Assembly (NCBI GenBank): GCA_016839055.1
Contig: JAEKNX010000001.1
Coordinates: forward strand, 186,001-250,000
DNA length: 64,000 nucleotides
Reading direction: 5' to 3'
Origin: Spirochaetales bacterium
GTDB lineage: Bacteria > Spirochaetota > Spirochaetia > UBA9216
Positions within the stretch are counted from its first letter, which is position 1; the number at the start of each line of letters is the position of its first letter. Shown piece after piece: positions 25,017 through 34,110 of this stretch. Under the pieces are notes generated by a model. That model worked only from the letters and a program-made list of their open reading frames with translations. It searched no databases and was not told the origin of the DNA. The translations under genes and the position numbers were made by a program.

Positions 25017-27872
25017 ATGAAAGATCATACAGCAGACTATATCTGGACCGGCGCGGTTCTGCCGGATAAGGATCGAAAAGTCTGCTTCAGGAAAAAATTA
25101 AGCGCGGGGGAAGGTATAGATAAACTTTCTGTTGAGATTTGGGCAGACTCGCGGTACTATCTCTGGATTGGCGGAGCCTATATCGGAACAGGACCGGCGC
25201 GATGCTGGCCGGAATATCCAGAGAAGGATGTCTGGGAAATTGAGCCCGGCGGTGCCGCTGCTGCTACCGGCGAAGTGCTGATTGCCGTACTAATCTGGCA
25301 TTTCGGAACATCAACCAGCCAGTACATCCACGGTCCGGCGGGGTTTTTCGCCTCAATTCGCGCGGAATGTCCTTCCGGCAGACAGCTTTTTGAAGTAAGT
25401 GATAAGAGCTGGCGATGCAGTATTCAAAGCGGATACCAGAGCCCTGTCCCCAGGATTAACGTAAGTCAGGGTTGGCTGGAGGTTTTTGACAGCAGACTCT
25501 TTCCCTCTGAATGGATGCAGATCGGTTTCGATGATTCACTCTGGCCGAACGCCATCCGCCTTCCATCCCCGATGACCCCGAACGGACATCCCCTGGGGTT
25601 TGAAGAAATGCCGGTTCTTTCAATACCGAACCTTGCCTCGCATAAGAGGCAGCCTCTTGAAATACTCCAGAGGCAAAGGACACTGTGCCGGGGAATCGGG
25701 GTCAGAATTGATTACAAGGAGTCTTTCTATCCTGATGACCGGACAACGGAGGACAGGCTTCAGAGCGGCTACATCTGTGCTCTTATTAGTTCCTGCGTCG
25801 ATCAGGATGTGATATTTACCCTCGCGGACAGGTGCTGGCCGGCAGTAGATGAGTACATTATCCTTAGAGGTGAGATGTTTACAATTAAACCGGGATGTGA
25901 TGAGCTAAAACTCCGGTTCAATAGAGGTGACAATCTCCTTCTCCTCGACGTATCCGGTGCAAAGCAGAGATTTTCAGCTGATTTCCACCTTCGCTCTGAA
26001 CAGGAGATTGTGTTTTCTCCGGTTCTGGAAGACAGCAGCAGCCTTTTTGCCGCGGCTGGACCTTTTAAAACCATTGTAATAGGAAATATCGTCTGTAACG
26101 ACGGCTTTGATTTCAAGATTGGTGGAGACGACTATGATAGAGTCGCCCTGTCTCCAGACGTTGAAGATCTGAGGCTTTTCTCTACTTGGCTTTCACCCGT
26201 TCCGAACGCCCTTATTGACGGCGTCAAGCTCAGAAACATCGGTGCGGATAGAAAGCTTATCAGTAACAGGCGTGAGACTTGCTGCCTTCCGCTTGTACTT
26301 GAACCAACGGAAACTGACGGAGATTATGAAGTTATTATTGATATGGGCGTCGAGGTTTCAGGCTTCATCCATTTCAGTATAGATGCAGGTGCCGAAGCTG
26401 AGATAGACATTCGTTTTTTCGAATATCTATCAGAAGGAATCCCCGAAATACCCGAAGACCTCGATACCAGCATGCGCTATATATGCAGTGAAGGACGGCT
26501 CAGCTATTACTCCCTGCTTAGGCGGGGGTTCCGCTACATGGCTATAAGGCTTCGATCATCTGCACCGCTTATCATAAACTCGCTGGAGGTTGATGAAAGG
26601 CTATACCCGCTGAAGCGGAGGGCCATGATGAATACAGGCGATCCGCTTCTGGACAAAATCTGGCGTATGTGCCGGAGAACAGTTGAGCTTTGCAGTGAGG
26701 ATACGCCTGTCGATTCGCCGGCCTTCGAACAGGCTTTCTGGACAGGTGACGCCTATGTGATGGCGCTTTATCTTCAGTACCTCTCGGGAGATACCGATTT
26801 AATCCGCCGCAGTCTTCTGCTCGCCGCGCGTTCGATGAGATATTCACCGCTTCCAGACTGCCATCTGCCGGCCGGAGTCCATCTCCTTCTCACAGCCTGG
26901 GCTCAGCTCTGGCTCCTTGCTGTTTACGATTACTGGATTCATACGGCCGACCGCGCTTTTATAGTCGAACTCCTTCCTTGGCTGGAGAAGGCAGGCGACG
27001 CATTCGTTTCGTTAATCGGAGAGAACGGTCTTTTCAAGGTTGACGCCTGGAACATGCTTGACTGGGCCGGGATGGACACTCCCTACAAGGGGATAGTCGC
27101 TCATCTTAACGCAAGACTGGTAGAATGTCTAAAAAGGCTTGCAGAGCTCGCCGTTATCGCCGGCGCAGAAGGCGGCAAGACTCTCTGGAAGAGAAAGGCT
27201 GATGAACTTGCTGTGGTAACCGATGCAGCATTTTGGAATTCAGACCGCGGGTGTTACATCGACTCGATTCATGATGACGGCGTCAGATCTGACGTGGTGA
27301 GTGTTCAGACGAATCTCATGATGCTTATCTACGGCTGCGTTCCGGAAGGGCGGCAAAAGGCTGTGAAGAATTTTGTTTTCAATCCTCCACCTGGGGCTGT
27401 TCTTCCAGGCTCACCGTTTTTGGCTCACTTTTACTACGAATTTCTCTTTCGTGAGGGAATGGGGAAGAAGGCGGTCGCCGGAATAAGGAAGCAGTGGGAG
27501 CCGATGCTCCAGCACGGCACTTGCTGGGAAACCTTCATCGGATTCTATAAGGAGCGACTGACTAGGAGTTATTGCCATGCCTGGTCATCCGCGCCGGCCT
27601 ATCTTTTTGGCGCCTACATTCTCGGAGTTCGTCCGGCTGAGCCTGGATTCAGGAAGATCTTAATATCGCCGAATACTTCCGGCTTGACCTCCGCTTCCGG
27701 CCTGGTGCCTATGCCTCACGGTGATGCCCAGATTAACTGGACAGTTGACGGCGGCAGGTTTATCTGCCGGGCGGTTCTTCCCGCGGAGACTACCTGGTCC
27801 TTCATTCCGCCTCCGGAGTTTCCCGAGAGCTCGGAAATTATAGTTGAGTTTCGGCAAAATGAGGAGTCCTGA
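25017..27872 (+). CDS. GH78-like glycosidase (alpha-L-rhamnosidase family)
   Basis: 951 residues. N-terminal beta-sandwich domains, with a jelly-roll typical of the family (RYYLWIGGAYIGTGPARCWP), then an (alpha/alpha)6 barrel from about residue 540. The family motif DCPxRDExxxWxGD is represented by EDTPVDSPAFEQAFWTGDAY, with E in the general-acid region, and NMLDWAGMDT and RSYCHAWSSAPAYLF fit the barrel and its C-terminal sugar site. The C-terminal domain (FRKILISPNTSGLTSASGLV) is also of the rhamnosidase type. No signal peptide, so it acts in the cytoplasm on imported oligosaccharides. The changed motif leaves some doubt about rhamnose as the sugar. Confidence 0.82.
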   Translation: MKDHTADYIWTGAVLPDKDRKVCFRKKLSAGEGIDKLSVEIWADSRYYLWIGGAYIGTGPARCWPEYPEKDVWEIEPGGAAAATGEVLIAVLIWHFGTSTSQYIHGPAGFFASIRAECPSGRQLFEVSDKSWRCSIQSGYQSPVPRINVSQGWLEVFDSRLFPSEWMQIGFDDSLWPNAIRLPSPMTPNGHPLGFEEMPVLSIPNLASHKRQPLEILQRQRTLCRGIGVRIDYKESFYPDDRTTEDRLQSGYICALISSCVDQDVIFTLADRCWPAVDEYIILRGEMFTIKPGCDELKLRFNRGDNLLLLDVSGAKQRFSADFHLRSEQEIVFSPVLEDSSSLFAAAGPFKTIVIGNIVCNDGFDFKIGGDDYDRVALSPDVEDLRLFSTWLSPVPNALIDGVKLRNIGADRKLISNRRETCCLPLVLEPTETDGDYEVIIDMGVEVSGFIHFSIDAGAEAEIDIRFFEYLSEGIPEIPEDLDTSMRYICSEGRLSYYSLLRRGFRYMAIRLRSSAPLIINSLEVDERLYPLKRRAMMNTGDPLLDKIWRMCRRTVELCSEDTPVDSPAFEQAFWTGDAYVMALYLQYLSGDTDLIRRSLLLAARSMRYSPLPDCHLPAGVHLLLTAWAQLWLLAVYDYWIHTADRAFIVELLPWLEKAGDAFVSLIGENGLFKVDAWNMLDWAGMDTPYKGIVAHLNARLVECLKRLAELAVIAGAEGGKTLWKRKADELAVVTDAAFWNSDRGCYIDSIHDDGVRSDVVSVQTNLMMLIYGCVPEGRQKAVKNFVFNPPPGAVLPGSPFLAHFYYEFLFREGMGKKAVAGIRKQWEPMLQHGTCWETFIGFYKERLTRSYCHAWSSAPAYLFGAYILGVRPAEPGFRKILISPNTSGLTSASGLVPMPHGDAQINWTVDGGRFICRAVLPAETTWSFIPPPEFPESSEIIVEFRQNEES

Positions 27873-28879
27873 TGAAAAACAGAGAAAGATTCAAAAAGAT
27901 AATGAACTTTGAAACCCCTGACAGGATACCAAGGATTGAGTTTGCGTCTTATTGGGATAAAACCCTTGAGCGATGGTACTCCGAAGGTCTCGAAAAAGAA
28001 AAGTCGGATGATATTGGCCTCAGAGAAGGTTTCGGCTTTGATGATTACAGGCAATTCTGGATACAGCCCTACAAAAACAGCTGTCCCGAGCCTCCGCATC
28101 ACGGTGCTCCGGTGATTGGAAGCGATGCCGGGTATTCGGGAATTCGAAAAGAGCTATATCCTATGAACGCCTACGATCCGAGAGAACTCGAAGCGGCCGC
28201 CGAGGGGCAGGCAGCCGGGGATACCGTGATATGGATAACTCTGGAAGGATTCTTCTGGTTCCCAAGATATCTGCTGGGTATCGAGAAACATCTCTACGCC
28301 TTCTACGATATGCCGGATTTAATACACCGGATTAACGATGAACTCGCTGATTATCACTGCGAAATTTTCGAGAAGATAAGAAGATGCTGCAGTCCCGATT
28401 TCATGACCTTCGCCGAGGATTTAAGCTACAACATGGGTCCCATGATTAGCAAAAATTTCTTCGACGAGTTTCTTCTGCCCTATTACCGGAGAGTGATTCC
28501 CGAGCTGGACTCAGCCGGAACTCTTGGCTTTGTTGATACGGACGGGAAGGTTGAAGAGATTATCCCCTGGTATGAAGAGGCCGGCATGAGAGGCTGTCTT
28601 CCCGTCGAATGCAATGCAGGAAATGATCCTCTCAGGATCAGAAAAAATCATCCCGGCTGGCTGATGATAGGAGGAATAGAGAAACGCGCGCTTTACTCAG
28701 GTGAAGTCAAGATGAAAGAAGAGGTTACGAGAAAATTCTCGCTTGCCCGCGGAGGCGGCTATATCCCTTCGGTCGATCACCAGACGCCGCCCGAAGTCTC
28801 GCTCGAACAGTACCGCAAATATACAGCTGAGCTCGCTCTTGCCGCTGTTATTGATGGTGGGGCAGAACAGCCGTTATAG
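27872..28879 (+). CDS. URO-D-like protein (uroporphyrinogen decarboxylase / methyltransferase superfamily)
   Basis: 335 residues with the family start NRERFKKIMNFETPDRIPR, YDMPDLIHRINDEL, FAEDLSYNMGPMISKNFF and the C-terminal GGYIPSVDHQTPPEVSLEQY. Such proteins are common in sugar loci without any haem genes; true haem synthesis is not indicated here. The start overlaps the glycosidase stop (TGATG), so it belongs to the same operon, and its function should be tied to glycoside breakdown, possibly demethylation. A 90-bp piece of this gene is duplicated at 18387. Family certain, reaction unknown. Confidence 0.82.
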   Translation: MKNRERFKKIMNFETPDRIPRIEFASYWDKTLERWYSEGLEKEKSDDIGLREGFGFDDYRQFWIQPYKNSCPEPPHHGAPVIGSDAGYSGIRKELYPMNAYDPRELEAAAEGQAAGDTVIWITLEGFFWFPRYLLGIEKHLYAFYDMPDLIHRINDELADYHCEIFEKIRRCCSPDFMTFAEDLSYNMGPMISKNFFDEFLLPYYRRVIPELDSAGTLGFVDTDGKVEEIIPWYEEAGMRGCLPVECNAGNDPLRIRKNHPGWLMIGGIEKRALYSGEVKMKEEVTRKFSLARGGGYIPSVDHQTPPEVSLEQYRKYTAELALAAVIDGGAEQPL

Positions 28880-28953
28880 CTCATCTATAACCCAGATGAT
28901 GGCTTAGATGAAAATGTAGTTGCTCCCTGATTGGTTCCCCGATTATTATTAAT

Positions 28954-30102
28954 TTATGTGGTGCTTTTTGAATCTATCCAGTTCAGCATTGTGTCAAGCG
29001 ACAGTTTTATATTTCCAATCTGGCAGTGATTTTGAGCATGAGTTTCTTTTGTGAAAACTATATCTGTCAATGAATTGGCATTTGTTAGTGCTTCTACCTG
29101 CAGCTTATGCATTTTAAACGGAACAAAGTGGTCCTCTTTTCCAGTTAGATACAGCACATCCTGTTTAATTAATTCAGAATGAAGATTCTCCTTATTTAAC
29201 TGAAGAAAAATATCAAATGCGTCTATTGGATTTTCTTTCTGTGTTATATACATCAGGTTCCCAATCATCCATGCCTGCATGCCTTTTTCTTCCCTAATGG
29301 ATTTTTCTATCATCTTATTTGTATAATCAGGAAACTTTTTTATAAAGAAAATATGCATATCGTATAATATTTTAGGCAGACTTTTCATATAATCGATGGA
29401 ATGACCGGAAGCAATTACCCTGGCTATCCTTGGTTCCCATGCCGCGGCCCTTAGGCAGTACCAGCCTCCCATCGACAATCCAAGAAGTGTGATGTTGTTG
29501 AGATTAAAAAAATCAAGTACTGCGCCCACAGGTTTTTCCCATTCAAGATCAAATGGAATCCCATAAGTTTTAAGCGCTGCGCCTTGTCCGGGACCTTCAA
29601 AACCAATAATTTCATATCCATGCTCTGATAGATATTTCATCATGAAGTACCACTCTTCAATAAATGAGTCGAATCCTCCATGCATCACGATTGTTCCCTT
29701 TTTTGGGCCGACTGGTGATAGTTTTAACGCGGGCAGAAATGATCCCTTGTATGGAATTTTATATCTCTCAAAATTTTCATTTTCTACTGCCTTGTAGAAG
29801 AATTCTGTGAATTTGGTATAAAGATTTTCTTTTTCGCTGTCCTTTTTCAAAATGTAAAATTCCGCGGATCTGTAATATATTGCCGCGTTTAGATATCTTT
29901 TTTCCTTGGCAGCTATATCGGCCAAGCGAATCATCTCATTTTTCCAGTCTTTGAAGGAATTAATATTTTTACCGGCTTCCTGCATATCATCGAATCGCGC
30001 AAATCCAAAGGAATACCAGCGGTTCAAGTGGAAATTATAAACCTGTTCTTTATGAAATTTATGATAACCGACGGGAAAGATCACTGTATTATTTTCGTTC
30101 AT
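28954..30102 (-). CDS. Alpha/beta-fold hydrolase
   Basis: 382 residues. The nucleophile elbow is GLSMGGWY; an oxyanion-side segment reads IVMHGGFDSFIEEWYFM and GFEGPGQGAAL, and the catalytic Asp and His are probably in LYLTGKEDHFVPF and KETHAQNHCQIG. The N-terminal 100 residues are a helical extension as in the 2,6-dihydroxy-pseudo-oxynicotine-hydrolase/FrsA-like group. No signal peptide. Preceded by TAGGAGAATAG. A TetR gene lies 37 bases upstream on the same strand and probably controls it. Composition is more AT-rich than the flanking sugar genes. Confidence 0.82.
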   Translation of the reverse strand: MNENNTVIFPVGYHKFHKEQVYNFHLNRWYSFGFARFDDMQEAGKNINSFKDWKNEMIRLADIAAKEKRYLNAAIYYRSAEFYILKKDSEKENLYTKFTEFFYKAVENENFERYKIPYKGSFLPALKLSPVGPKKGTIVMHGGFDSFIEEWYFMMKYLSEHGYEIIGFEGPGQGAALKTYGIPFDLEWEKPVGAVLDFFNLNNITLLGLSMGGWYCLRAAAWEPRIARVIASGHSIDYMKSLPKILYDMHIFFIKKFPDYTNKMIEKSIREEKGMQAWMIGNLMYITQKENPIDAFDIFLQLNKENLHSELIKQDVLYLTGKEDHFVPFKMHKLQVEALTNANSLTDIVFTKETHAQNHCQIGNIKLSLDTMLNWIDSKSTT

Positions 30103-30139
30103 ATTCTATTCTCCTATAATTTTTGCTTTATTTCTCCTG

Positions 30140-30727
30140 TTATTTTTCATTTGACAGCATGCCGAAAAACATGATTGTTCTAAGTTGGTCCTGGTAATCG
30201 GCATAATTATTAAATATTTTTTTCCATGATCCATCTCTTGTTATTTCATTCATTTTCTCAGTTATTAACCAGATCAAATCCGGAGACAAATCAGGTTTGA
30301 TTTCATTTGAGCTTTGGGCTGCCTCAATATTTTTAAGGAATCTTTTTTTTGATTCTTCAGCCACAAGTTCAAGTTCCAGTATCTCTCCTAAAAAATTACC
30401 GTTTAAACTGGAGAAAAACTTTATTCGCCATTCAGACATTAGATTAATTTTATCCGGATAGGGGATATTCATAGCGCTGATTTCATCAAATTTTGAAAAA
30501 CCCAAATCCATAAGCTCATCCCTGATCACATTCAGTAATTCTGATTTGTTCTTGAAGTATTTGTAAAAAGTGACTTTGCTAACCTTTGCTTCATGGCAGA
30601 TTTCTTCTACATTAACTTTTTTTGGACTGTATTTTAGGAACAAAGCTTTTGCATGGTAAATAATCTGTTCTTTTTTTCTGGAAGTGCTCAGTTTTTCCTC
30701 CTTAAAATGAACGATATTTCTTTTCAT
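30140..30727 (-). CDS. TetR/AcrR-family transcriptional regulator
   Basis: 195 residues from ATG 30727. The N-terminal HTH is clear: KKEQIIYHAKALFLKYSPKK, VNVEEICHEAKVSKVTFYKY, FKNKSELL. The effector domain is unremarkable. Two starts are possible. ATG 30727 would sit at the predicted transcription start (leaderless). A CTG at 30691 is preceded by a perfect AAGGAGGA at 5 bases spacing and would begin LSTSRKKEQ, a normal TetR N-terminus; the 12 residues before it have no family counterpart. Likely represses itself and the downstream hydrolase. Confidence 0.87.
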   Translation of the reverse strand: MKRNIVHFKEEKLSTSRKKEQIIYHAKALFLKYSPKKVNVEEICHEAKVSKVTFYKYFKNKSELLNVIRDELMDLGFSKFDEISAMNIPYPDKINLMSEWRIKFFSSLNGNFLGEILELELVAEESKKRFLKNIEAAQSSNEIKPDLSPDLIWLITEKMNEITRDGSWKKIFNNYADYQDQLRTIMFFGMLSNEK

Positions 30728-30732
30728 ATACT

Positions 30733-30762
30733 ATTATCGTACATAAAAAGCATATTCGTCAA
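30733..30762 (-). promoter_or_regulatory. Promoter of the tetR-hydrolase pair
   Basis: Minus strand: TTGACG (30757-30762), 18-base spacer, GATAAT (30733-30738). Predicted start near 30726, practically at the ATG. Confidence 0.62.
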
Positions 30763-31135
30763 CATGAAAGTCACTATTTTTCGTTCTTTTTTATTATTAT
30801 GGGACCTTGTTCAAAATTATTGTTTGTTCTGGAAGAAGTTATAATGATCCTGGGGATAGGGAAGAGCTAACTTCGTAAAACGTTATCCGGCCTGGATGAA
30901 GTTTTTAGAATACTAAGCTTTAATTAGTCAATTAGTTTGACTTTAAGGGTGGAAATTCTTTAAATTAAATTTAAACAGAAGGGTTTTCGGAATTTGAGAA
31001 TTCGACGGTTTACATTTATAGAATGTACAGATAAAGCAATAATTGTAAAAAACCTGAAGTACTTTTCTATTTTTTCTGCCTGATGTGTGAGTAATGTTCT
31101 GGAATTTGAAAACACAATAGGAAAAAGAAGAGTAA
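30763..31135. other. AT-rich intergenic region without recognised gene
   Basis: About 370 bases between the tetR promoter and the truncated kaiC-like gene. I see no convincing reading frame, RNA or repeat, only a palindromic AT run (AAATTAAATTT near 30962) just before a GGAAAAAGAAGAG stretch that may serve the kaiC-like frame. Confidence 0.4.
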
Positions 31136-31594
31136 ATGATGAAAAGATTAAAATTTGACCTTAATGAATACTCAAAACCTAAAGATAGGCCGCAGCTGCC
31201 AAAAGCACCGACCGGTATTAAGGGGCTGGACGAAATTACCGGCGGAGGATTTCCCAGAGGAAGACCGACCCTTATATGCGGCCGAACAGTCTGCGGAAAG
31301 ACCCTGCTGGCCATGGAATTTCTGGTTCGGGGCGCTACGAAGTACAATGAGCCAGGCGTATTTATGGCCTTCGAAGAGACTGCTAAAGATTTGACTGAAA
31401 ACGTAACCTCTCTCGGTTTTGATTTGAAAGATCTTGTCGCCCGCAAACAATTGGTTCTGGACTATGTCTATATCGATCGCAGTGAAATTGAAGAGAGCGG
31501 CGAGTATGATCTGGAAGGCCTGTTTATACGGTTAGGCTTTGCTATTGATTCCATCGGCGCTAAACGTGTTGTGCTCGATCCACGGTACAAATGA
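31136..31594 (+). pseudogene. Truncated KaiC/RadA-like ATPase (N-terminal third)
   Basis: 152 residues matching the start of KaiC-type RecA-fold ATPases: PTGIKGLDEITGGGFPRGRP, a Walker A reading GRTVCGKT, FLVRGATKYNEPGVFMAFEE and the Walker B approach AKRVVLD. Family members have roughly 450-570 residues with two ATPase domains, whereas this frame stops right after RVVLDPRYK. The stop lies at a small inverted repeat (GGTAC at 31584, GTACC at 31595), and 10 bases later the opposite-strand araC gene ends. The rest of the gene has been lost in a rearrangement, so it is almost certainly non-functional. Confidence 0.78.
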
Positions 31595-31604
31595 GTACCC
31601 CTTT

Positions 31605-32483
31605 CTAATTGATGTAGACGGTATTTCTGTTCTGCCTATTACATCCCTGAATCTGGATCACATCTCTCTCGATAGGGTTAAGGCTGTAAAATGCTCTGTA
31701 ATCCCTCGGAGGTAGACCCTTATGCTGCTTGAAGCTCTTACTGAAATGAAACTCGCTGTAAAAGCAGAGCTTCTCGGATATCTCGTAGATCGGAAGCGAA
31801 GTACTGAGCAGCATTGATGAGGCTGCTTCAATTTTAAGCCGAGTGAAATACTTCATCGGTGTAATGTTCATCTTTCGACTGAAGAGCCTTATGAAATATG
31901 ATTTATTAAGTTTAAGTCTGCCCGCTAGCTGCTCAAGGGTTAGTTTATTAAACACCTTGTCCTGCATAATTTTAAGCGAGCGCTCAATATGTGAATTGCT
32001 CGCGTCCGAATAATGAAAGTCCCCGGCTCCGACCTCGAGCATATAAAGAAACGAAATAAGCTGATGGACTCCTGAGTTAACACGCGCCTTGTTGTGAGAC
32101 AAAAATTTGTCTTTCAGCTCCTCGAAAAAGAACCTGTAATTTGTCCCAACCTGATAATTTTTACCCGAGCTTATTATATTCTCGAGAAGAGAATTGAACT
32201 CCTCGTCTTGTCTGTCCGCCTTGAACAGGATTGCGTAATAGGTAATCGGGTCAGTACTTGACGCCGGCATTACGGTATGAACGTCCCCTGGTGCGCATAT
32301 GAATAGTGAGCCGGGACTAAGGCTCCGTTTGACTCCGGCGTTTTTAAATGAACCTGTTCCGCCTATGAAATAGTGGAGTTCATACTCATTCGGATTGTGG
32401 GTATGCGTCCTGCTGTGCCATCTGATCTGATCCTCATCCTGGAGAAGGTAAACAAATACCGCATCGCTTATTCTCATCTGCAT
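31605..32483 (-). CDS. AraC-family regulator of the xylose genes
   Basis: 292 residues. An N-terminal cupin sensing domain (HTHNPNEYELHYFIGGTGSF, LSPGSLFICAPGDVHTV) and a C-terminal double HTH (LTLEQLAGRLKLNKSYFIRL, YEISEKLCFYSEFHFSKSFK, GLPPRDYRA). Divergent from xylB with a 121-base gap, so a xylose-responsive activator is the natural reading. Its 3' half is duplicated as a remnant at 17945-18386. A start slightly downstream is possible because no strong ribosome site was seen before the minus-strand ATG at 32483. Confidence 0.87.
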   Translation of the reverse strand: MQMRISDAVFVYLLQDEDQIRWHSRTHTHNPNEYELHYFIGGTGSFKNAGVKRSLSPGSLFICAPGDVHTVMPASSTDPITYYAILFKADRQDEEFNSLLENIISSGKNYQVGTNYRFFFEELKDKFLSHNKARVNSGVHQLISFLYMLEVGAGDFHYSDASNSHIERSLKIMQDKVFNKLTLEQLAGRLKLNKSYFIRLFSRKMNITPMKYFTRLKIEAASSMLLSTSLPIYEISEKLCFYSEFHFSKSFKQHKGLPPRDYRAFYSLNPIERDVIQIQGCNRQNRNTVYIN

Positions 32484-32604
32484 AGGAAAATGTTAGCATC
32501 AGAAGGCACTAAAGTCAATTTTATACATGAAATCTCAATCTCTTCCATATTAAAATCTTCGATTCGAACGTAATCTTGTATCAGATAGAATTGCAGGAGG
32601 TAAT

Positions 32605-34098
32605 ATGAATACTGTCCTTGGAATTGATATGGGCACGCAGAGTATCAAATTTCTGGTTTATGATTATGAAAAAAAGGAAACGGTCGCTGAAACGCAGGCT
32701 TCACTTGAAATCATAACGGCCGCCGATGGTACGAGTGAGCAGGAGGCCGGGTGGTGGCTTGAAGCCGCAGAAAAATGCGCGGCGGCGATTGCGCCCGGGA
32801 TAAGAGGGACAATCAGGGCAGTCGGTGTTTCCGGGCAGCAGCACGGTTTCGTGCCGGTCGGTGATGACGGCCGGGTGCTCTATAACGTTAAGCTCTGGAA
32901 TGACGTATCAACTGCCTCTGAGTGCGCTGAGATAACATCCCGCTGCGGCGGGGAAGAGGCTCTTATAAAGGGCGCCGGAAATAAAATCCTGCCCGGATAC
33001 ACTGCATCAAAAGTCCTCTGGCTTAAAAACAATAAGCCAGAGCTCTATGCGAAGCTTGCTCACATCCTTTTGCCGCATGATTACATGAACTACATTCTAA
33101 CCGGGGAATACACGGCCGAATACGGCGACGCATCGGGAACGGCTTTTTTCAATGTCCGAAGCAGGCGCTGGGATGAGAAAGTCCTAAAGGCAATAGATCC
33201 CAAGCGGGATCTGATGTCGCTTCTTCCGCAGCTCAAGGAGGCCGATGACCTTGCCGGCTTTGTGTCCCCTGAGGCCGCCGCAAGATTCGGTCTGCCTGAG
33301 GGCATTCTTGTCTCAACGGGCGGAGGCGATAACATGATGGGAGCCGTCGGGACCGGAGCTGTGCGCGAGGGCGTCCTTACTATGAGCCTTGGAACCTCGG
33401 GTACCATCTACGTCTACGGTGATTCCCCGCTAATCGATCCGGCGGGAAACCTTGCCTCATTCTGCAGTTCAACCGGCGGCTGGCTGCCGCTGCTATGCAC
33501 GATGAACTGCACCGTTGCGACCGAGAAGATGCGGACCCTGTTTACAGTGCCGCTTAATGAGCTTAACCGCAAGGCCGGATCGGCAGCGCCGGGCAGCGAG
33601 GGCATTATCATGCTGCCTTATTTCGGCGGTGAGCGGACTCCGAACCTCCCCGGCGGCCGAGGAGTGCTTGCCGGAATGAACATGACCAATGTGAGCGAGG
33701 CAAACATCCTCCGGGCATCGATGGAATCAGCCGTCTTCGGTCTGAAGCTCGGCTTTGAGGCACTGGCGGCCTTAGGCGTCGAGGCTAGTGAGGTGAGGCT
33801 AATCGGCGGAGGCGCGAAGAGCGCGCTGTGGCGGCAGATAACGGCCGATGTGCTGGATGCTAAGGTTGTTACCCTGGTTAACGAGGAAGCCGCGGCCTTC
33901 GGAGCGGCGCTTCAGGCGCTTTGGGCGCTCGAGACTTCAGAAGGCGGCCAGCGCGACATAGTCGAGATTACCGATCAGCATATTAAACTCAATGACGTTG
34001 AGACTGTGCTTCCGGATCAATGCGCCGTCGAAATCTACGCGTCAGCCTATGAGGAATACAAGCAGTATTTACAGCTGCTCAAACCAAAATTTCAATAA
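32605..34098 (+). CDS. xylB: Xylulokinase
   Basis: 497 residues, FGGY kinase family. LGIDMGTQSIKFLVYD binds ATP phosphate, GVSGQQHGFV is the xylulokinase-specific form of the sugar-binding strand, STGGGDNMMGAVGTG carries the catalytic aspartate, and VRLIGGGAKSALWRQITADV is the C-terminal nucleotide site. GCAGGAGG is 6 bases before the ATG. Phosphorylates D-xylulose to D-xylulose 5-phosphate. The xylose isomerase gene follows after 12 bases. GC content is visibly higher than in the preceding 3 kb. Confidence 0.95.
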   Translation: MNTVLGIDMGTQSIKFLVYDYEKKETVAETQASLEIITAADGTSEQEAGWWLEAAEKCAAAIAPGIRGTIRAVGVSGQQHGFVPVGDDGRVLYNVKLWNDVSTASECAEITSRCGGEEALIKGAGNKILPGYTASKVLWLKNNKPELYAKLAHILLPHDYMNYILTGEYTAEYGDASGTAFFNVRSRRWDEKVLKAIDPKRDLMSLLPQLKEADDLAGFVSPEAAARFGLPEGILVSTGGGDNMMGAVGTGAVREGVLTMSLGTSGTIYVYGDSPLIDPAGNLASFCSSTGGWLPLLCTMNCTVATEKMRTLFTVPLNELNRKAGSAAPGSEGIIMLPYFGGERTPNLPGGRGVLAGMNMTNVSEANILRASMESAVFGLKLGFEALAALGVEASEVRLIGGGAKSALWRQITADVLDAKVVTLVNEEAAAFGAALQALWALETSEGGQRDIVEITDQHIKLNDVETVLPDQCAVEIYASAYEEYKQYLQLLKPKFQ

Positions 34099-34110
34099 TA
34101 AGGAGAAACC

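Noticed and set aside
27872-28879. Haem biosynthesis gene hemE
   Set aside because: Sequence is only superfamily-like, it is embedded in and coupled to a glycoside operon, and no other tetrapyrrole genes are present.
30943-31446. 167-codon minus-strand frame opposite the kaiC-like gene
   Set aside because: It is the complement of a frame with clear RecA-fold motifs, has no recognisable domain and no ribosome site.
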